DNA of 64,000 nucleotides from DASQZK01 sp963809925 (GCA_963809925.1 CAWELH010000005.1:1-64000), one strand, 5' to 3'. Positions 6,992 through 15,781 are shown, numbered from the stretch's first letter. Program-made: numbers and translations. Notes: a model not told the origin generated them from the letters alone.

Positions 6992-9172
6992 ATGAAAAAT
7001 TCAATTATAATAGAGTTAGTTCAAAACGCAGCCATATTATTGGCTTTTGCAATGCTATACGAGAACTTCTGGATTAAAAATGAAAACTCTAAAAGTATAG
7101 GTGCAAAAATACTTATGGGATTTATTTTGAGTGGTATTTGTGTTGTATTAATGTTTACTCCATGGACATGGGTTCCAGGTATGATTTTCGATACTCGTTC
7201 AGTTATGATTTCCATCGCAGGTTTGTTTTTTGGTCCAATCCCAACAATAATAACAATGACCACTACAGGCATAATAAGATTGCTTATTGGTGGAGATGGA
7301 AAATGGATGGGCATTGCTGTAATTATATCTTCTGGAACAATTGGTTTATTATGGAGGAATCTCAGACCAAATTGGAAAATTAATAAATATTATTTTGAAT
7401 TATTAGCAATGGGTATTTTAGTGCATTTTACAATGGCGTTATGCACTTTACTTCTGCCATATGATAAGATTTTACTTACTCTTAAAACCATTGCTCTTCC
7501 TCTTATTTTTATTTATGTGCCTTCTACAATGTTACTAGGTATTATTATGTTGAAACAATATAAAAATTCGCAAAATAGATTGGCGCAAATAAAATTAGTT
7601 GAATCAGAGCGAAGATTAACACAGGTTCTGGAAAGTGGAAATATTATATCTCTTCTATTAAATATAGACGGAAGCATTAAATATTGCAATAATTATTTAT
7701 TACAGATTACCGGATATTCACAAAATGAAGTATTGGGTAAAAGCTGGTTCAGTATATTTATACCAAAGGATATTAAAGATGATATTTATCAAATATTTTC
7801 AGATAGTATAAGTGCAAAAAACATTGTAATAGATTTTGAGAATGCGATACTTTCAAAAAGTGGGGAATATATATATATATCATGGTATACCACTGTCTTT
7901 CATTCCGATTCTAATGAAGTAATAGGTGTAGCCAACGTAGGAGTAAATATTACAGATAGTAAGATTTATGAAAGGAAACTGGAAGAAAAAAATAATGAAT
8001 ACAAACAAGTAAATAGAAAACTAACTGAAGCTAAAGAAAAAGCCGAAGAGAGCGACCGCCTGAAATCAGCTTTTCTGGCCAACATGAGCCACGAAATACG
8101 AACACCTATGAATGGAATTCTGGGTTTTGCAGAACTGCTCAAAGAACCGGATTTATCAGGTGAACAGCAACAAAAGTACATTCAGGTTATCGAGAAAAGT
8201 GGAGCCCGCATGCTTAATATTATTAATGATATTGTGAGCATCTCCAAAATAGAATCGGGTGTACTTGACGTTAATCTTTCAGAAACCAATATCAACAATC
8301 AGTTCCAGTTTGTTTACGATTCATTGATTATTGATGCTAATAATAAAAATCTCAGCCTTTCTTTTCATTGCGCATTACCTGAACAAGAAGCAATTATCAA
8401 AACAGATAGTGAAAAGTTTTATAGAATCTTATCTAATCTGGTAAAAAATGCCCTGAAATATACCGATAAAGGAACAATAGAATTTGGATACTCGAATAAA
8501 GGAGAAGAATTTGAATTTTATATAAATGACACCGGAATAGGAATCCCAAAAGATAAACAGGAAACTATTTTTAAACGTTTTATTCAGGCTGATATCGAAG
8601 ATAAAATGGCACGGCAGGGTGCCGGTCTTGGTTTAGCCATTGCAAGAGCTTATGTGAAAATATTGGGTGGTAGTATATGGTTAGAAAGCGAAGTTGGCAT
8701 AGGCTCAACTTTCTTTTTTACCCTTCCAGGTAATAAAGATGTTGAAAGAAAAACCTTTTCAACTATTTTGTCCGATAAAGAAGAAAAACAAATAATTCCT
8801 AAAAATTCAGGCTTAAAAGTTCTAATTGCCGAAGACGATGAAACGTCAGAAATGTTAATTTCAATAGAACTGAAAAAATTTAGCAGAGAAATTCTGAAAG
8901 TGACCACAGGAAAAGATGCCATTGAAATTTGCCGTCAGCATCCCGATATTGATTTAGTGCTTATGGATATTCAAATGCCCGGAATGAACGGTTATGAAGC
9001 TACCAGAAAAATCAGAGAATTTAACAAAGATTTAGTCATTATTGCCCAAACAGCTTTTGCTATGACAGGCGATAGGGAAAAAGCCATAGAAGCAGGTTGT
9101 AATGATTATATTTCAAAACCCATCAGGAAAAATGAATTATTGTCATTAATACAAACGTATTTCAAAAAATGA
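6992..9172 (+). CDS. Hybrid sensor histidine kinase with LytS-type membrane sensor, integron cassette 4
   Basis: The protein has 726 residues. The N-terminal ~195 residues form a multi-pass membrane domain of the 5TM-5TMR_LYT type (MLYENFWIKN, GLFFGPIPTIITM, GIIRLLIGGDGKWMG). A PAS domain follows (about 205-325, SIKYCNNYLLQITGYSQNEVLGKSW), then a short coiled coil and HisKA with His367 (NMSHEIRTPMNGI). HATPase_c comes next (N-box NLVKNALKYT, G-boxes DTGIGIP and GAGLGLAIA), and a C-terminal receiver domain with Asp659 (LVLMDIQMPG). It autophosphorylates and passes phosphate to its own receiver; the output partner is not in the window. It is the only gene of a 2.45 kb cassette (6768-9221), unusually large for an integron cassette. 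LytS-like sensors bind ligands of unknown nature here. Confidence 0.93.
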   Translation: MKNSIIIELVQNAAILLAFAMLYENFWIKNENSKSIGAKILMGFILSGICVVLMFTPWTWVPGMIFDTRSVMISIAGLFFGPIPTIITMTTTGIIRLLIGGDGKWMGIAVIISSGTIGLLWRNLRPNWKINKYYFELLAMGILVHFTMALCTLLLPYDKILLTLKTIALPLIFIYVPSTMLLGIIMLKQYKNSQNRLAQIKLVESERRLTQVLESGNIISLLLNIDGSIKYCNNYLLQITGYSQNEVLGKSWFSIFIPKDIKDDIYQIFSDSISAKNIVIDFENAILSKSGEYIYISWYTTVFHSDSNEVIGVANVGVNITDSKIYERKLEEKNNEYKQVNRKLTEAKEKAEESDRLKSAFLANMSHEIRTPMNGILGFAELLKEPDLSGEQQQKYIQVIEKSGARMLNIINDIVSISKIESGVLDVNLSETNINNQFQFVYDSLIIDANNKNLSLSFHCALPEQEAIIKTDSEKFYRILSNLVKNALKYTDKGTIEFGYSNKGEEFEFYINDTGIGIPKDKQETIFKRFIQADIEDKMARQGAGLGLAIARAYVKILGGSIWLESEVGIGSTFFFTLPGNKDVERKTFSTILSDKEEKQIIPKNSGLKVLIAEDDETSEMLISIELKKFSREILKVTTGKDAIEICRQHPDIDLVLMDIQMPGMNGYEATRKIREFNKDLVIIAQTAFAMTGDREKAIEAGCNDYISKPIRKNELLSLIQTYFKK

Positions 9173-9210
9173 TTTAATGTAAACTGACAATGAAGAGCAG
9201 AAAATAAAGC

Positions 9211-9221
9211 ACATGGCTATA
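9211..9221 (+). other. attC5-like site, left (R'') part
   Basis: ACATGGCTATA(A) complements the start of cassette 4 (TTATAGCCAATGC at 6768-6780). This identifies the right end of the histidine-kinase cassette. Intron copy 3 follows at once, at exactly the same offset in R'' as copy 2 in attC2. The rest of this attC is missing because the intron is 5'-truncated. Confidence 0.75.
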
Positions 9222-9396
9222 ATCGAGTAGGCGGCTGAAGGACTAAAGTCCGCCAGTACACCTCTCACACCACTCTAGTGCGGGTCACGTATACAGCGGT
9301 TTCCCGGTGGAATAACCGGGACAGGCTATTAAATTGTAGGGATACGATTTTATACATCTCCGAAAAAGGGATGTATCCACGTTGTTTCAGGCGTTC
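9222..9396 (-). mobile_element. Group II intron, copy 3: 3'-terminal relic
   Basis: Only about 175 bases of the intron 3' end remain: the CTACTCGAT terminus, domain VI, domain V and the last maturase codons. Domain V carries changes (TGTACGTACG of copies 1-2 is CTAGTGCG here), so the ribozyme is dead. It shares hairpin insertion A with copy 2 (9302-9327) but not with copy 1. Intron homology stops abruptly after CAGGCGTTC at 9396, where an unrelated reading frame begins. Confidence 0.88.
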
Positions 9397-9701
9397 TTAA
9401 TAGTGACTATCAATACGTAGAAACAAAAAATGCTACAAATGGAAAAATTTCAAGAAGTGTCAACTATTTGTCAGTATTTGACACGCTTCAAAATAACATA
9501 ATTAATTCGAAAGTTTCTCACAGTCATATTGTAAATGATACGTATTGTAACGTTATTTATTACAATAAATTTAGTAATGGTGAATTGATTGCCTCATATA
9601 GAATAATTAAAGGGAATACAGTATTTCAAATAATTAATCGCGATTATAATTTTAAAATTCACTGGTGTCCGGTAAAAAAATTAAATATTGCTGAAAGGTA
9701 A
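9396..9701 (+). pseudogene. C-terminal fragment of an unknown protein, joined to the intron relic
   Basis: The frame is open from the intron breakpoint to a stop at 9701 and reads as the end of a longer protein (SDYQYVETKNATNGK, VNYLSVFDTLQNNI, IHWCPVKKLNIAER). The internal methionine at 9468 lacks a convincing start context. I do not recognise the family. The abrupt fusion to intron sequence suggests a deletion that removed the intron 5' part, the rest of attC5 and the start of this gene. Confidence 0.55.
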
Positions 9702-9760
9702 GCTCCATCGATGATTTAAAAGTTTTGATTGTAATAAACCTTACATTTTGTTGTCCTTGT

Positions 9761-9888
9761 GCCAGACAGGCAGTTACTTTTTTGCTTGATCAAAAAAGTA
9801 ACCAAAAAAATCAAGCCAAAATCATCCCGGCCATTACCCACAGGTCCGCCTACGGCGGAACGCGGCATTTTGGCAGCCACCGCGCTGT
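9761..9888. repeat. Dispersed intergenic repeat, copy 1
   Basis: The element starts GACAGGCAGTTACTTTTTTG and contains the inverted repeat TTACTTTTTTG-CTTGAT-CAAAAAAGTAA, which could act as a bidirectional terminator. It continues with CGGCCATTACCCACA and GCGGCATTTTGGC. A degenerate second copy lies at 16571-16690. A short palindrome TCCGCC-TAC-GGCGGA (9845-9859) sits inside it. Similar elements are, to my knowledge, common between genes in Bacteroidota. No gene is visible here. Confidence 0.6.
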
Positions 9889-9940
9889 TCATATAAACCA
9901 GGATGAAATGTAAGTAACTTTCAATTTTTACCGGACAATA

Positions 9941-10252
9941 GTGTATTATAATGATAATGGTGAGTTATTTAAAAGTCTCATTGAAAGTAAAGGATATGAT
10001 GAAAACAAAAATCTTATCAAAATTGTAATGGAACAATTTGATTTATTTTCAAATAGTAACCAATATGATGAAATTAGATATTCATACGATGCGATGAGTA
10101 AGCGAACAAGGAGTGATTCATATGATGCTAAGAGTAATCTCATGGGTTATAAAGAGTATATCTACGATGGAGATAATCAAATTAAGTTGCCATCATATGA
10201 TTCAGAAGGGAATAAAACAGGATATACAATAATTGAAAATACTTGTGATTAA
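9941..10252 (+). pseudogene. Fragment of an unknown protein with a YD-like repeat pattern
   Basis: Up to 103 residues from a GTG. The composition (YYNDNGELFKS, YSYDAMSKRTRSDSYDAKSNLMGYKEYIYDGDNQ, YDSEGNKTGYT) recalls RHS/YD-type or related Bacteroidota surface proteins. It is short, has no signal peptide and lies among other remnants. It is probably the C-terminal piece of a decayed gene. Assignment to the RHS family is not supported beyond the pattern. Confidence 0.4.
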
Positions 10253-10284
10253 AACTCAATGCCAACAACACGCGGTCATTCTAT

Positions 10285-10874
10285 GTGATTATCGGATTGA
10301 CACTTTTAATTTTGACGTCGTGCATCAAGAACAAAACAGAAACAAGGAAAATGGAACTGATAGCGACAGACAAATTGGCTTTAGCGACGGTGGGACAACA
10401 ACTTTACAAATCGCAATTCGTCACCCAGAAATAGTTGATAAAATTATTTTAGGTTCTGCTCTTGCAAAACGCAACGGAGTTCCCGTATGGTTTTGGGATA
10501 TTATGAAAAAAGCGAAATTGGAAAATATGCCGGAACAGCTAAAAGTTGCATACAAACAAGTTGCTCCAGACACGAATGGTTTGCAAATAATGCACGAAAG
10601 AGACGTAAAAAGAATGGTTAATTTCAAGGACATTCCAGACGGTCAAATAAAATTTATTAAAGCACCGACATTAATCATTATTGAAGATAAAGATGTTATT
10701 ACGCCTGAATACGCTATTGAATTGCATAGACAAATTGCCAACGCTGAATTAGCAATTATTCCAGGCGGACACGGAGAATATATTGGAGAAATAACAACAA
10801 TAAAACCTGAGTTTAAAGAGAGTGCGCTTGTTGTTCCTTTGATTGAAAAGTTCCTTGACAAGAAAGAAAAATAA
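10285..10874 (+). pseudogene. Alpha/beta hydrolase lipoprotein, internally deleted and frameshifted
   Basis: One frame from 10285 reads IGLTLLILTSCIKNKTET, a lipoprotein signal peptide with its lipobox Cys. A second frame then encodes the C-terminal half of an alpha/beta hydrolase: nucleophile elbow GFSDGG at the usual place, then PTLIIIEDKDVITP with the acid residue, and the terminal catalytic His in IIPGGHGEYI. The N-terminal half of the catalytic domain is missing. The two parts are joined out of frame near 10375, so the gene is dead. A second N-terminal remnant of a similar protein lies at 15782-15952. Confidence 0.72.
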
Positions 10875-10992
10875 ATATATAGCCTGACAATACTGGCATT
10901 TCAGTATTTTTAGGTGTTAAATTCCCTCTTTTAATGAATTATTCAGGTTATATCCTAATTTTAACCGATATAACTTTTAACGGAGGATAGGA

Positions 10993-12528
10993 ATGAAAAA
11001 GCTATTTTGGGGCTTGAGAATGGAACGTATTTTACTGATCAAAAGTGCTCCTAAACGCGCAAACGTGATGGAGGAATTGTTACGATCCGGGGCAAAGGCA
11101 ATGTTCATGCTCTTGTTGGTGTTCTTATTGCCATACAAAGCAGCCGGCCAAAATCCCCCTGGTGTCACGGACATGCCTGCTTTTGAGGAACTGCCGTTTA
11201 TCAATGAATTGCCGGATCCATTTATGCTCGACAATGGAACACGGATAACCTCCGTGTCGCAATGGCCATTATGCCGCGAAGAATTGAAGGCGAAAATTCT
11301 TTATTATGCCTATGGTCATTTTCCCCCTCCACCCGCGGAAATCACCGCACATGAAATTTCATCCGCCTCAATATACAGCGGAAAAGCAACAAAGAAAATT
11401 GTGCGCCTTACCATGGGGCCTAATTCTGAGATTACTTTTGATGTAAAATTGATCATTCCACAAGATAAAATAGATCTACTGCCAGTTATCGTCACCGGTG
11501 ACGCCTGCTGGTATACCCAGGAAAATCGTTACGGACCTGAAACTATCCAGCGTGGATATGCCATTGCAGAGTTCGACCGCACCAAGTTACGACCGGACGA
11601 CATAAACCTCCCCGGTCCGGTGATGCAGGCCTATCCTGCCTGGGACGGAGGCGCGGTAGCAATTTGGGCATGGGGATACATGCGTGTTGTTGACTATCTA
11701 TTGACTCAGTCAATTTTTGATCCTGAACGTATAATTGTCACCGGTCACTCGAGGGGAGCCAAAGCTGCGCTTTTAGCAGGCGCCTTTGATGAGCGGATTG
11801 CACTAACGGCACCCAATGGGTCGGGAACGCTTGGCACAGCTGCTGCGCGCCTTTATCAGGAAGGAAACGAATCCGTCGCCCGAATAACGACTAAATATGG
11901 GTATTGGTTTCACCCACGACTGGCGAAATTTGGCCTTGATGTACGTCGTTTGCCCTTTGACCAGCATTCACTCATAGCCCTGGTGGCGCCGCGAGCTTTT
12001 TTCAATACTACTGCAGCCGATCATCTTTGGGAAAATCCGGACGGAACGCAGCAGACCTATCTTGCTGCCAGGGAAGTCTATAAATTTCTAAATGCCTCTG
12101 ACAAAGCCGGCATTCATTACCGGCCCGGTACTCACAATCATTCACACGAAGACTGGTTTGCCATGGTGGATTTCGCCGATAAGGTATTGTACGGCCTTCC
12201 AGTAACAACCGATTTAGAAATGCTGCCTTACCCAATTCAATCGGGTATCCGCAGCTGGTCGGCGCCTTCAACCGGTTCACTTAGTCCCGGTTTCCAGGTC
12301 AATCCCTCCCCTGTCCTCATTAAACCACGCGGACAGTTGCAGTTACTGTCCGGGGAACCGCATTCAATTGCCGTATTCTCCCTGGACGGGAAACGAATAT
12401 TCTCCGGGGACAACGTATTGAAAGGCTCAGTTCAATGGGCAAAAGCGGGTCTGTCAAATGGTATTTATATCATTCGAATAGAAGGGAAGAATGATATATG
12501 GAGACAACGTGTTTTACTAATACAGTAG
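10993..12528 (+). CDS. Secreted CE15-like glucuronoyl esterase with T9SS sorting domain
   Basis: The protein has 511 residues. The catalytic region shows the alpha/beta-hydrolase elbow VTGHSRGAKAALLAGA with Ser253, the CE15-type segment RRLPFDQHSLIALVAPR and a terminal His in NHSHEDW (about 385). Glucuronoyl esterases cut ester links between lignin and glucuronoxylan; related proteins may act on other uronic-acid esters. The last ~75 residues (VFSLDGKRIFSG...GLSNGIYIIRIEGKN) match the type A C-terminal sorting domain of type IX secretion. The hydrophobic signal (MFMLLLVFLLPYKAAGQ) sits 36 residues in. ATG 10993 has a good GGAGG upstream, but a later start (ATG 11068, MEELLRSGAK) would give a more normal signal peptide. 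Confidence 0.82.
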   Translation: MKKLFWGLRMERILLIKSAPKRANVMEELLRSGAKAMFMLLLVFLLPYKAAGQNPPGVTDMPAFEELPFINELPDPFMLDNGTRITSVSQWPLCREELKAKILYYAYGHFPPPPAEITAHEISSASIYSGKATKKIVRLTMGPNSEITFDVKLIIPQDKIDLLPVIVTGDACWYTQENRYGPETIQRGYAIAEFDRTKLRPDDINLPGPVMQAYPAWDGGAVAIWAWGYMRVVDYLLTQSIFDPERIIVTGHSRGAKAALLAGAFDERIALTAPNGSGTLGTAAARLYQEGNESVARITTKYGYWFHPRLAKFGLDVRRLPFDQHSLIALVAPRAFFNTTAADHLWENPDGTQQTYLAAREVYKFLNASDKAGIHYRPGTHNHSHEDWFAMVDFADKVLYGLPVTTDLEMLPYPIQSGIRSWSAPSTGSLSPGFQVNPSPVLIKPRGQLQLLSGEPHSIAVFSLDGKRIFSGDNVLKGSVQWAKAGLSNGIYIIRIEGKNDIWRQRVLLIQ

Positions 12529-12678
12529 CAGGGAGTTTTAGTATATATCCGGCAGAAAGAAAGTTGCGAGGTTAAGTAATGGATAGGACATGATGTGACA
12601 AGACAGAATTAACATGAGGAAAACGTAGTGGAAGAAGTCAATAAACTGAAAAAACAAAATGGCAATGACATCATAACG

Positions 12679-14829
12679 TCAGAACCTGATTTTTAACGCT
12701 CCAAATATCTCCCTTCCCGGACCCGGCTGGTACGAATTGCCATCCGGATCAGGTTCGGTGAAGGCCATGTATTCCGTACCGAAGATGTTCCGGACGTAAA
12801 TGCTGGCCTCGCCATTCAACTTCCACAGGTTCCATTTATACGAAAGCCGGGTATGATAAAGATTAAAGCCATCCTGCCAGTTCAGGTAAACCGCCGGATC
12901 CAGCTCGTTGTTATAGGCGCTGGCATCGGTATAGATGGCCCATTCCGACTGGTATTCGGTACTGACATTCAGTTCCAGCTTCGGGAAAACAGACCACACG
13001 ACTTCTGCATAAAGCTGATGACGTGGTGAATTTGGCAACCATTGTCCGTTTTCCGGCGGAGTGGTGAGTACATAGTTCACATCGGTGTATACCGGATCGA
13101 CGGATGCCGAGGTATAGGTATAATGGGCATAGGTATAAGCAGCCTGCAGCCTGAGGTTGTCCAGCAGGTGAATATCAACGTAGGTCTCAATCCCATACCG
13201 TTCACTGTTGCCGGCATTACCGTAAAAAACTTCCTGGTTACCACGGCCCGACTGTTTGAAGCGGAAGAAATCGTTTTCCGTGTTCATGATGAAGCCGGTG
13301 ACTTCAAAATCAAGGAATTGGCCGAAGAATCCCCTTGCCCCAATCTCGTAACTGTTCGCCGTGGCCGTTACCAGGTGGGCGTTGAATCCGGAAAAACCGA
13401 CCGGGTTGTTCGCCAGCTCCTCCGTGGAAGGCGGCATGAAGCCCTGGCTCCAGTTGGCAAATGCAGTAAGGTGATCACCAAGCCGGTAACTCGCCCCCAC
13501 CCGGGCGGTCACATTTGAAAAATCTTTTGTTGTTTTGGCCGTATCCAAAGCAGCCATTTTGTTCGTTAATTCATTTTTTGTAAGGTCGTACCGAATGTTA
13601 CCGATCAGTCTGAATTTTCCCAGCTCTGCCGTGTAAAGTCCGAAGATTCCGGCACCCTGCTGAGAGATGACCTGGTTGGCCAGCAGGTTGGTGGTTTCGA
13701 TATTGGTTTCATTGATGCTCTCCTTCCGGTTAGGATCGGCAGCACTCTCCAGTTTGTACATTTCGATGTTCTGCCATTCCAGGTCGGAGCCCAGACTGAA
13801 TGTATGCTTCATTTGTCCGCTCGGGAGATGGAGGTTGTACTGCAGGCTGGCACCCGGGTTCGTGATATCACGATATTCGGCCGCTTTGTTACTGGTCTCC
13901 TTGTAGCGCCAGGATCTTAAGAAAGCCATGGCCTCCAGTTCGTGCAGTGAACTCATGCGATAGGTTCCATGGACACCCACCGTGGTGCGATTGGTCTTCT
14001 GGTACTCGTTGAAGGGTACTGCATCGGGGTTGGCCTGGCGGGGATTTCTGAGTTGGTCGAGACTCAACCCCTCAGGATTCTGATGAAAATAATCGGTATG
14101 AGCAATGATCTGTGTGATATGTAAATTGGATGATGGATGAAAATTCACCTTTTCGTACAAGTTGTTGGCCCAGAAGGCCTGGTGATCGCGATAACCGTCT
14201 CCTTTTGAACGCGAATAGCTGATAAGGTAATCAACCGGGTTCTTACTACCGGATACCTGTACCAGTGATTTTGAGAAGCCGTTTGAACCAAGCGTCTGAC
14301 CGAGAGTACCACCAACCGGTTGAGTACCGCCGTTTTCCGTGGTAATATTGATCACTCCGGCAGCCCCTCCACCACCATAGAGGCCGGCAACCGGACCCCG
14401 AAGCACTTCGATGTTCTTTACCATCGACCAGTCGACGTCGTATAGATCGGGAGCGAAGCCCGACGGATCGTTCAGGGGGATGCCGTCGAGACGAACGCCG
14501 ATACCACGTAATCCGCGCTCGGTGAGGATGCCCTGTCCACGGATGGAGATATGCACCCGTTCCCCGTCGTGCTGGTTATCGATCCGCACACCCGGGACCA
14601 GGCGCAGGGCTTCTTCAGCGGCAATACCCTTGGGCATTTCGGTGAGCTGTGCTCCTCTGACCAGGGAAACAGATCCCGGATTGCTTTGCCAGGTCACCGG
14701 AATACGATTCGATGATACCGTGACCTGTTCCAGTTGGATCGTTTTGAGACTGTCATCCTCTGATTCCTGCGCGGATGCTAAGATACAGGTAGCCACCAGG
14801 AAGCTGATGACAAGGGAGATTTTTTTCAT
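12679..14829 (-). CDS. TonB-dependent outer membrane receptor
   Basis: The protein has 716 residues. It has a signal peptide (MKKISLVISFLVATCILASAQ), a TonB-box-like stretch (LEQVTVSS), a plug domain (about 45-165: RLVPGVRI, ISIRGQG, GVRLDGIPLNDPSG, IEVLRGPVAGLYGGGGAAGVINI) and a ~550-residue 22-strand barrel ending in the terminal aromatic ALKIRF. It imports a ligand across the outer membrane using energy from TonB-ExbBD. There is no SusD partner and no carboxypeptidase-like N-terminal domain, so it resembles siderophore, haem or vitamin receptors rather than SusC. The ligand is unknown. The gene stands alone; its upstream region holds no clear Fur box by eye. Confidence 0.92.
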   Translation of the reverse strand: MKKISLVISFLVATCILASAQESEDDSLKTIQLEQVTVSSNRIPVTWQSNPGSVSLVRGAQLTEMPKGIAAEEALRLVPGVRIDNQHDGERVHISIRGQGILTERGLRGIGVRLDGIPLNDPSGFAPDLYDVDWSMVKNIEVLRGPVAGLYGGGGAAGVINITTENGGTQPVGGTLGQTLGSNGFSKSLVQVSGSKNPVDYLISYSRSKGDGYRDHQAFWANNLYEKVNFHPSSNLHITQIIAHTDYFHQNPEGLSLDQLRNPRQANPDAVPFNEYQKTNRTTVGVHGTYRMSSLHELEAMAFLRSWRYKETSNKAAEYRDITNPGASLQYNLHLPSGQMKHTFSLGSDLEWQNIEMYKLESAADPNRKESINETNIETTNLLANQVISQQGAGIFGLYTAELGKFRLIGNIRYDLTKNELTNKMAALDTAKTTKDFSNVTARVGASYRLGDHLTAFANWSQGFMPPSTEELANNPVGFSGFNAHLVTATANSYEIGARGFFGQFLDFEVTGFIMNTENDFFRFKQSGRGNQEVFYGNAGNSERYGIETYVDIHLLDNLRLQAAYTYAHYTYTSASVDPVYTDVNYVLTTPPENGQWLPNSPRHQLYAEVVWSVFPKLELNVSTEYQSEWAIYTDASAYNNELDPAVYLNWQDGFNLYHTRLSYKWNLWKLNGEASIYVRNIFGTEYMAFTEPDPDGNSYQPGPGREIFGALKIRF

Positions 14830-15025
14830 GTTCGGTTGTTTTCAGGCGGATAAAGATACTGGAATAAATGTATGCAAGGTAATGAATACGGATGTTTCAG
14901 AATATGAAATATAATTTCTGAAGGAAGATCGAACTCCCCTCCTCACCCACCGCAACTAATCCCATTCTATTTCATGCCACCACCGTACAAACAAGGTAGC
15001 AATAATTGCCACGGAAAAACTGTAC

Positions 15026-15058
15026 TTGAAAAAAATTCTTGAAATCTTCGTATTTTTG
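15026..15058 (+). promoter_or_regulatory. Putative promoter of the lipocalin gene
   Basis: TATTTTTG (15051-15058) matches TAnnTTTG. A TTG lies at 15026-15028, 22 bases upstream, slightly wide. The lipocalin ATG is 51 bases downstream. Confidence 0.45.
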
Positions 15059-15109
15059 GAAAAGTTAGCAATGACAAAGGTTGAATATGATCATAACCTG
15101 TTTTAAAAA

Positions 15110-15649
15110 ATGACCGCAAGAAAATCTATCTATTTACTACTAATATTCGCCCATATGACAGGAATTTTATCTTGCTCTACGATACCCAAAAGCGCAGTGG
15201 CGGTTAAACCTTTTGATAAGGAAAGGTATCTTGGCAAATGGTATGAGATTGCCAGACTGGATTTCAAATATGAAAAGGATTTGAATAATACCACTGCAGA
15301 ATATACTTTAAATACCAATGGTACCATTAAAGTAGTTAATAAAGGCTACAATTTGAAAAATGGAAAATGGGTTCAAGCTATTGGTAAAGCTAAGTTTGTC
15401 GGAGAAGATAATATTGCGATGCTTAAAGTTTCATTCTTTGGCCCATTTTATTCCGGATACAATGTAATTGCAATCGATTCAGATTATAAGTACGCACTGG
15501 TTTCAGGAGCAAGTCTCAAGTATTTATGGATTTTATCCCGTGAGACAATTATACCGGAGGAGATTAAAAATCAATATCTCAAGATTGCAGAGGAGATTGG
15601 ATATACTACATCCGACCTTCTATGGGTGGAGCATGATAAGCAGAAATAA
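15110..15649 (+). CDS. blc: Outer membrane lipoprotein of the lipocalin (Blc) family
   Basis: The protein has 179 residues. The signal peptide ends in the lipobox GILSC (Cys22). The lipocalin signature follows: FDKERYLGKWYEIARLDFKYEKD (the GxW motif), TAEYTLNTNGTIKVVNKG, then the second and third conserved regions (KVSFFGPFYSGYNVIAID and YALVSGASLKYLWILSR). Bacterial lipocalins bind lysophospholipids or fatty acids in the outer membrane and are often stress-induced. Length and motifs are typical. The gene is monocistronic with its own promoter box. Confidence 0.93.
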   Translation: MTARKSIYLLLIFAHMTGILSCSTIPKSAVAVKPFDKERYLGKWYEIARLDFKYEKDLNNTTAEYTLNTNGTIKVVNKGYNLKNGKWVQAIGKAKFVGEDNIAMLKVSFFGPFYSGYNVIAIDSDYKYALVSGASLKYLWILSRETIIPEEIKNQYLKIAEEIGYTTSDLLWVEHDKQK

Positions 15650-15781
15650 GGTTAGCACATTATATAATAAATTGGGTTGATAGTAAATTACAAATGCGGT
15701 ACAGCGCATTCAATCAATTTTATATTTTTGCCAATTAGAAGCTGATTATGAAAACTATTCAACGATAAAATTCCTTCACTT

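Noticed and set aside
1..9222. A complete mobile or chromosomal integron
   Set aside because: No integrase gene and no attI site are visible in the window; only the cassette array can be claimed.
9725..9913. Small plus-strand open frame (62 codons)
   Set aside because: It coincides with a dispersed intergenic repeat and its hairpins; no protein features.
10258..10290. Possible further attC remnant (TGCCAACAAC)
   Set aside because: No matching right arm or complementary cassette start could be found.
12679..14829. SusC-like member of a SusCD pair
   Set aside because: No SusD gene is adjacent and the N-terminal carboxypeptidase-like domain of SusC proteins is missing.
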